From NCBI GenBank assembly GCA_025454715.1, contig JALONY010000047.1:1-8993 (forward strand): a stretch of 8,993 nt of DNA. Reading direction: 5' to 3'. This document shows positions 4,825-8,993 of this stretch, one piece after another. Each line of letters starts with the position of its first letter. Position 1 is the first letter of the stretch. This stretch comes from Anaerolineae bacterium (GTDB taxonomy: Bacteria > Chloroflexota > Anaerolineae > Aggregatilineales > Phototrophicaceae). The notes under the pieces are model-generated. The model was not told the DNA's origin and did no database searches. It saw only the letters and a program-made list of their open reading frames with translations. The position numbers were made by a program, and so were the translations under genes.

Positions 4825-6575
4825 CGCCGCCACAGCGCGAGGGCAATCAACCCGACCAGCACCGCACCCACCGCCAACCCCGCCCACACCAACCGGTCGG
4901 TATGGTCATACACGGTCAGGCTGTCGAACAGGGCGACCGGCGCGGGCGCACTGCTGGGCAACACGATTTGTAGCGACAAGGCTTGGGGCACGACGCAGGT
5001 GCACAGCGCGGTCTCCTCCCAGCGTTGTCCGTCGGAGGTGTAGACGGTGTCCTCACCGTTGAGCACCACCACGATGCGCTCACCACGCCAGCGCAAGACC
5101 GCGCCGGTGCCATAGGCGTCGAAATTCAGCTCGACCGCTTGCGCCGCCGTGCCGAACTGTGCGCCCTCAGCCTCGACCAACGGCGCACCAATCCGCCCGC
5201 CCTCCGGCGTCAGGCCGTCGGCATACGCGCCGATGGCGTAATGCGCCCCGACTTGGTGCACGCCTTGATACACCGTCGGCGTGACGGTGGCCAAGTAGTC
5301 GCGCATGGCCTCATACACCGGCAACGGGGTATAGCTCGGCTTGGCGTCGCTGTAATCCGGCTCGGCCATGCGGAAATAGTACATCGACTCATCGCTGCGG
5401 CTGTCGTCCGGCAGGGTGAAAAACCAGTAATTAATCACCCCGACCCACGGCCATTCGCGCTTGGCGCGCTCATACAGCATCGGCATATAGCGGGCGGCTT
5501 GGTCTTGCGTGACTTGCCCGAAATTGTAGCGGGCATCGATCGGCTCGGGGTGTTCGGCCTCGGACGGCACGCTGTTCCACGCCGCCTCGCTCAGCCAAAT
5601 GGGCTTGTGGGCGTCGCCGTGGCGCACCATCATCTCGCGGATGTACAGGTTGCGGCTGATGTTGACGGTGGTCGGGCGCATCCGGCGGTCGGTCGGGCCG
5701 CTGTTGAGGCCGTAGCCCTGCATCGACAGCACGTCGAAGCACGCGCCCGCGCCCGCCGCGTACATCCGCTCGAGGAAGATAAAATCGTTCAGGTCACGCT
5801 CGGTCAGCGAGACGGTCGGGGCGAGTGCGCCGCTGATGATTACGATGTCGGGGTCGATGGCCTTCAGGGCGTCGTGGGTGCGGCACAACAGCTCGGTATA
5901 GCGCTCGGCGTTGACCGGCTCGAGGTCGCCCCACTCGGGGTAGATGTTCGGCTCGTTCCAGATTTGGTAGTGGTGGATGCGGCCTTTGTAGCGCTCGGCC
6001 ACCGCCACCGCGTAATCGACGTAATCTTGGATGTCGGTCGGGGGCGCCATATCGCCGGCCTCGGGGCTGAGTTGTGCCCAACGCGGCGGGTTGCTCAGGC
6101 GCGCCTGTATCTGGATGTCGTATTGCTCGGCCAAGCCGACGATGCGGTCGTACTTGTCCCACGCGCTGATGACGCCCAAGACCTCGACGTTGCGGCGGTC
6201 TTCAAAGTCGCCTTTGGCGTGGATTTCGATGTCTTCCCACGGGAACTCTTGCCGTATCCAGCCGAATCCGATGCCGCTGATTTGCGCCAATTGGCGCTCG
6301 ACCTTGTTCGGGTCGGGCTCGAGCTGAAGGAAGGTGTTGATGCCGTAGGGGCGTTGTCCGGCGTGGTCGATGGGCACAATCGGCGCGAAGCTGGGCTGAG
6401 GGCGGGTCAGGTTGCCCAGCCACTCCGCGCCGCCGCGCACCTGCGCCAGCACGTCTTCCTCGCCGGTGACCGACCATAAGAATTGCCACGCCAGCCCTCT
6501 AAAGCGCAAATCGAGCAACAAGCCGACCGCAAGGGCGAGGGCGATACCAGCGAAAAGGGCGATGCGTCGGGTCAT
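4815..6575 (-). CDS. Membrane-anchored glycoside-hydrolase-like protein (clan GH-A TIM barrel)
   Basis: A 586-residue protein with a hydrophobic segment at each end: about 5-21 after MTRR, and about 563-582 before the basic tail WRRAR. The part between should face outside. Residues about 75-430 fit a clan GH-A (beta/alpha)8 barrel: YGINTFLQ at 77-84, IWNEPN at 205-210 with Glu208 as likely acid/base, and PIWLSEAAW at 325-333 with Glu330 as likely nucleophile. Their separation of about 120 residues is normal for the clan. YWFFTLPDD (383-391) could lie near the last strand. Residues about 435-555 look like a beta-rich accessory domain with no clear family. Substrate is unknown; GH5, GH39 or related families are possible. 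The ATG is preceded by GGAG five bases upstream. Its last codons and stop lie in a palindromic repeat. Confidence 0.8.
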   Translation of the reverse strand: MTRRIALFAGIALALAVGLLLDLRFRGLAWQFLWSVTGEEDVLAQVRGGAEWLGNLTRPQPSFAPIVPIDHAGQRPYGINTFLQLEPDPNKVERQLAQISGIGFGWIRQEFPWEDIEIHAKGDFEDRRNVEVLGVISAWDKYDRIVGLAEQYDIQIQARLSNPPRWAQLSPEAGDMAPPTDIQDYVDYAVAVAERYKGRIHHYQIWNEPNIYPEWGDLEPVNAERYTELLCRTHDALKAIDPDIVIISGALAPTVSLTERDLNDFIFLERMYAAGAGACFDVLSMQGYGLNSGPTDRRMRPTTVNISRNLYIREMMVRHGDAHKPIWLSEAAWNSVPSEAEHPEPIDARYNFGQVTQDQAARYMPMLYERAKREWPWVGVINYWFFTLPDDSRSDESMYYFRMAEPDYSDAKPSYTPLPVYEAMRDYLATVTPTVYQGVHQVGAHYAIGAYADGLTPEGGRIGAPLVEAEGAQFGTAAQAVELNFDAYGTGAVLRWRGERIVVVLNGEDTVYTSDGQRWEETALCTCVVPQALSLQIVLPSSAPAPVALFDSLTVYDHTDRLVWAGLAVGAVLVGLIALALWRRAR

Positions 6576-6611
6576 GGGGTCTCCGGTGGGGTGCGTGGGC
6601 GGCGTGGTCAG

Positions 6612-6635
6612 GCCACATCATACACCGAATGTGGC
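6612..6635 (-). promoter_or_regulatory. Inverted repeat covering a possible -10 box upstream of the glycosidase gene
   Basis: GCCACAT (6612-6618) and ATGTGGC (6629-6635) are perfect 7-base arms around a 10-base centre. On the minus strand TATGAT (6622-6617), five of six to the -10 consensus, falls inside it; no good -35 box is found. The layout fits an operator, but no regulator is known. It is not followed by a T-run, so a terminator is less likely. Confidence 0.35.
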
Positions 6636-6660
6636 ACGAAACCACCACCGCTCGCCGCCC

Positions 6661-7221
6661 TTATGCGTCGGCGTTGCGGGCGCGGGGGGTGTCGCGCTCC
6701 TTCAGCCACCCGCGGTGGATGGCGTGCGCTTCCTCGACCGCCACGAATGCCTGTGGGTCGATGGCGCGGGTGATGTCCAGCACCTGCCTGACCTCGCGCT
6801 TGCTGATGACGCTCCGCAACATGGCCACGGGGCCGCTCAAGCCCTCGCCCATCGTCTCCGTCACCCCGAAGCCCGCCCCGCGCAACGCGATGGCGATGTC
6901 GTGCCCACGCGGCTTGTCGTGCGCGATGACCGTGGCCGTGACGTAGCCGGTGATGAAGCGCGCCTCAATCACCATCCCCACCCAACCGCCCGCAGCCGCC
7001 CCAAAACAGTAGGCCAGCAGGTTCAGCAGGTTGCCGGTGATGTCTTGGACGATGCTGGCGATGACCACCGCGAACAAAAACGCCTCGACGAACGCCAACA
7101 CCGACGAAATCAACCGACGCCCGCGGGCGATGGCGACCGTGCGGACGGTGCTGACGGCGTAATTGAGCACGCGCAAAACGAAAATTAAGCCAGCGCCCAG
7201 CAATGCTTCTGGGGTAATCAT
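6661..7221 (-). CDS. UPF0316 / DUF2179-type membrane protein
   Basis: A 186-residue protein with an N-terminal membrane part and a small soluble C-terminal domain. Hydrophobic stretches at about 5-20, 40-57 and 62-84 suggest three membrane helices. The pattern RVLNYAVSTVRTVAIARGRR (17-36), FVEAFLFAVVIA (44-55), AYCFGAAAGGWVGMVIE (70-86) and the later IALRGAGFGVTETMGEG (111-127) matches my recollection of the UPF0316 family (DUF5698 plus DUF2179). The closing part (about 130-165, with KREV and DPQAFVAVEE) fits the DUF2179 fold. No biochemical function is established for the family. The ATG is favoured over an upstream in-frame start at 7281 because GGGAGG lies nine bases before it and the hydrophobic helix starts directly after. 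It has its own candidate promoter and a leader hairpin. Confidence 0.8.
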   Translation of the reverse strand: MITPEALLGAGLIFVLRVLNYAVSTVRTVAIARGRRLISSVLAFVEAFLFAVVIASIVQDITGNLLNLLAYCFGAAAGGWVGMVIEARFITGYVTATVIAHDKPRGHDIAIALRGAGFGVTETMGEGLSGPVAMLRSVISKREVRQVLDITRAIDPQAFVAVEEAHAIHRGWLKERDTPRARNADA

Positions 7222-7246
7222 GGGGCGAACCCTCCCGAGGTATGGC

Positions 7247-7271
7247 GCGTTGGGGGCACGCCCGCCAACGC
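7247..7271 (-). other. Hairpin in the leader of the UPF0316-type gene
   Basis: GCGTTGG (7247-7253) and CCAACGC (7265-7271) are perfect 7-base arms. Inside them GGGC and GCCC pair with one bulged G. On the minus strand it lies between the candidate promoter and the ribosome binding site. No T-run follows it there, so it looks like leader structure rather than a terminator for the S1 gene. Confidence 0.45.
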
Positions 7272-7287
7272 AAAAACGCACACCGGC

Positions 7288-7317
7288 ATTGTACCCGCGT
7301 GCGTCTTTGGGCGTTAA
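7288..7317 (-). promoter_or_regulatory. Candidate sigma-70-type promoter for the UPF0316-type gene
   Basis: On the minus strand TTAACG (7317-7312, four of six) and TACAAT (7293-7288, five of six) are 18 bases apart. They lie just after the S1 gene stop. Transcription from about 7281 would give a leader of about 60 bases that includes the 7247-7271 hairpin. Confidence 0.45.
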
Positions 7318-7335
7318 GCGGCGGCCACCCGACGG

Positions 7336-8259
7336 TTAATCCACGTCGCGCAGGCTCAGCCCCATGCGGCGGGCGCGCCCGTCGATGCTCAGGATGCGGG
7401 CGCGGATGTGCTGCCCCTCGCTGACCACGTTGCGCGGGTGCAAGAAATGCCCCTCGGCCAGCTCCGAGACGTGCACCAGCCCCTCGAGCCCATCCTCGAG
7501 GCTGGCGAACGCCCCGAAATCGACCACGTTGGTCACGGTGGCCTCGATGACTTGCCCGACGGTAAATTTTTGCTCGACCGTGCGCCACGGGTCGGGGCGC
7601 AAGCGCTTGAGGCTCAGGGCGATGCGCCCAGCGGCGCGATCGACCTCCAGCACATACGCCTCCACCCATTGGCCGCGCTCCAGCACCGCCCGCGGGTGCG
7701 AGACGCGCCCCCAGCTCAGCTCGCTGATGTGGATCAGCCCTTCGAGGCCGCCGAGGTCTACGAACGCCCCGAACTCGACCAAGTTGGTGACCGTGCCGCG
7801 CACGACCGTGCCGGGCTGCACGCTGTGGAGGATGAGCTGTCGCCCGCCGGGCTCGGCTTGGGCGGCGCGTTCGGACAAAATCACGCGGTTACGGTCGGGG
7901 TTGAGCTCGATGACGCGCAAGGCCAGCTCTCGCCCGACATAGCCGGTGATGGCGCGGCGGCGGGTCGGCTCGGGCGCATTAATCGGGAAATCGGTCAATT
8001 GGCTGGCGGGCACGAACCCGCGCAACGTCCGCCACTCGACCAAGAGGCCGCCACGGTTGTAGCCGACGACCGGCAGGGTGAGCGTGATGTCTTCATCGCG
8101 CAGGCGCGCCAATTCCACCCAATCCTCGGGCGTGCCGTGACCGGTGGTGTGGCCGCTGTCGGTCGGTTGGTCGTCGGCGTGGCGGTCGCTCAGCAACGAC
8201 GACCAATAGCCCTCATCGACCGGCGGCGGAGAATATTCTTCGGAGTGGAAATCGGACAT
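7336..8259 (-). CDS. rpsA: Ribosomal protein S1-like protein with three S1 domains
   Basis: A 307-residue RNA-binding protein made of an acidic, disordered N-terminal tail (about 1-55) and three S1 OB-fold domains. The first (about 57-130) has GGLLVEW and RGFVPASQL (80-88), ending in NRVILSERA. The second (about 148-218) has FGAFVDLGGLEGLIHISELS and closes with RIALSLKRL. The third (about 233-304) has FGAFASLEDGLEGLVHVSEL and closes with RRMGLSLRD. Three-domain S1 proteins near this length are known in cyanobacteria and related lineages, where they help load mRNA on the 30S subunit. A second, non-ribosomal S1 paralogue cannot be excluded. The ATG has only a G-run nine bases upstream; a TTG at 8286 is an alternative that adds nine residues without a better ribosome site. 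A strong promoter and a 140-base leader precede it. Confidence 0.85.
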   Translation of the reverse strand: MSDFHSEEYSPPPVDEGYWSSLLSDRHADDQPTDSGHTTGHGTPEDWVELARLRDEDITLTLPVVGYNRGGLLVEWRTLRGFVPASQLTDFPINAPEPTRRRAITGYVGRELALRVIELNPDRNRVILSERAAQAEPGGRQLILHSVQPGTVVRGTVTNLVEFGAFVDLGGLEGLIHISELSWGRVSHPRAVLERGQWVEAYVLEVDRAAGRIALSLKRLRPDPWRTVEQKFTVGQVIEATVTNVVDFGAFASLEDGLEGLVHVSELAEGHFLHPRNVVSEGQHIRARILSIDGRARRMGLSLRDVD

Positions 8260-8345
8260 GCTACAGGGCCCCCCAGCCTCAAACAATAGAATCGTGATAC
8301 ACCCCCGCGCACCGCTGGCGATTGCGGGACGTGGGGGCGTCGTGG

Positions 8346-8392
8346 CTTAGGCGCTCAAAACGATAAAGCATCTGGGCGAACGCTGGCCTAAG
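8346..8392 (-). other. Inverted repeat in the S1 leader
   Basis: CTTAGGC (8346-8352) and GCCTAAG (8386-8392) are perfect 7-base arms separated by 33 bases, lying at the start of the predicted S1 mRNA leader. The long loop makes it a weak structure alone, but its place suggests possible leader folding. Confidence 0.3.
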
Positions 8393-8407
8393 GACACCGT
8401 TTGTTAA

Positions 8408-8436
8408 ATTATGAGCGTTGTTGGCATATGTGTCAA
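8408..8436 (-). promoter_or_regulatory. Strong sigma-70-type promoter for the S1-like gene
   Basis: On the minus strand TTGACA (8436-8431, perfect -35) and CATAAT (8413-8408, five of six -10) are 17 bases apart, the ideal spacing. The -35 box overlaps the TGA stop of the upstream gene. Transcription would start near 8401, leaving about 140 untranslated bases before the ATG. This is the best promoter match I found in the window. Confidence 0.7.
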
Positions 8437-8993
8437 ACAGCGGAGGTGTCCGCGTCGGTTTGCGAGAGGGAGTCAGCCTCCATTCGCAAAAGCGCGTCGG
8501 CGACGGCCTCGATGGCGACGTTCTGCTTGCGATACAGGGTGGCGTCGGCCATATACAGGCGGTTGGCCGCGTCGCGCACGCGCAGCTTTTTGAGGTAGCG
8601 CAGTTCAATCACGTTGTAAATCAGCCATTCTTGGCTGCGCCAATCGCGCTCCCCGGGCGGGCGCAAGGTCTCGATGGCTTGGTCGAGCACGGCGCGCAAC
8701 GCCCGCACCGGCTGATTGCCATACTCGCCCAACACCTCGCGGACGACCGTCAAATCGAGCAGGCGGCTTTGCGTCAGCCCCGGGCCCCCATAATAATGGC
8801 GCAGGGCGGCCTGCACCTGCTCGATGACGTGGTCGCGGTCGGGCAGGCCGGCAATCACGGCGGGGTCATAGCTGGGCAGGGCGCTCGACTCCCGCGGCGG
8901 GGCGGCCAAGCGCGGCGAGTCATACTCGACCTCGGCGGCACTGCGGCGCGATTGGGTGAACTGCGGCAACAAGCCTTCGAGGGCGGCCATCAA
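8433..8993 (-). CDS. Hypothetical protein with C-terminal helix-turn-helix-like region (possibly 5' partial)
   Basis: The frame is open to the right edge of the window. An ATG at 8988-8990 could be the start (185 residues), or the gene may begin further right, so length is uncertain. I do not recognise a named family. The first 45 residues, counted from that ATG, are polar and look disordered. Residues about 50-115 look helical. The final part, about 122-170, contains VRDAANRLYMADATLYRKQ (138-156) followed by a helical segment, which resembles the helix-turn-helix and recognition-helix layout of transcription regulators. No membrane segment is present. A DNA-binding role is inference from this pattern only. 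The stop codon overlaps the -35 box of the S1 promoter, so the S1 gene is probably transcribed separately. Confidence 0.65.
   Translation of the reverse strand: MMAALEGLLPQFTQSRRSAAEVEYDSPRLAAPPRESSALPSYDPAVIAGLPDRDHVIEQVQAALRHYYGGPGLTQSRLLDLTVVREVLGEYGNQPVRALRAVLDQAIETLRPPGERDWRSQEWLIYNVIELRYLKKLRVRDAANRLYMADATLYRKQNVAIEAVADALLRMEADSLSQTDADTSAV

Noticed and set aside
4983..6479. A 498-codon open frame on the plus strand opposite the glycosidase
   Set aside because: Its composition is dominated by G, V, A, R, H and Q as expected for antisense GC-rich DNA, and the minus-strand frame carries clear catalytic motifs.

Overview
The window is GC-rich and densely coded. It reads as a piece of a bacterial chromosome, probably from the phylum Chloroflexota. 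That assignment is inferred from the style of the MurE-like ligase, from a short S1 protein with three S1 domains, and from the palindromic intergenic repeats; no rRNA or other marker is present to prove it. No tRNA, rRNA, CRISPR array, transposase or phage gene was seen.

Layout: the window opens with the last 63 codons of a plus-strand 2-oxoglutarate dehydrogenase E2 gene (sucB). Every other gene lies on the minus strand, so sucB and murE converge across a 463-base spacer packed with palindromic repeats. Reading the minus strand from the right edge, the order is: a partial gene with a C-terminal helix-turn-helix-like region; a three-domain ribosomal S1-like protein with a good promoter and a 140-base leader; a UPF0316/DUF2179-type membrane protein; a membrane-anchored glycoside-hydrolase-like protein; an SRPBCC-PDZ-DinB fusion protein; a membrane-anchored SGNH hydrolase; and murE.

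The SGNH gene and murE are 32 bases apart and are probably co-transcribed. With the anchored glycosidase they give this stretch a cell-envelope flavour. The other genes look like ordinary housekeeping or conserved hypothetical genes, and nothing resembles a defence system or biosynthetic cluster.

The most notable non-coding feature is a repeat family with 9-base arms, a 2-base centre and a CTAC flank. Its arms differ between copies but mostly stay complementary. It occurs in the sucB-murE spacer and again at 4681-4824, where one copy supplies the stop codon of the glycosidase gene. Other points worth a second look are the three-domain fusion protein, variant and shortened MurE motifs, and the S1 leader.
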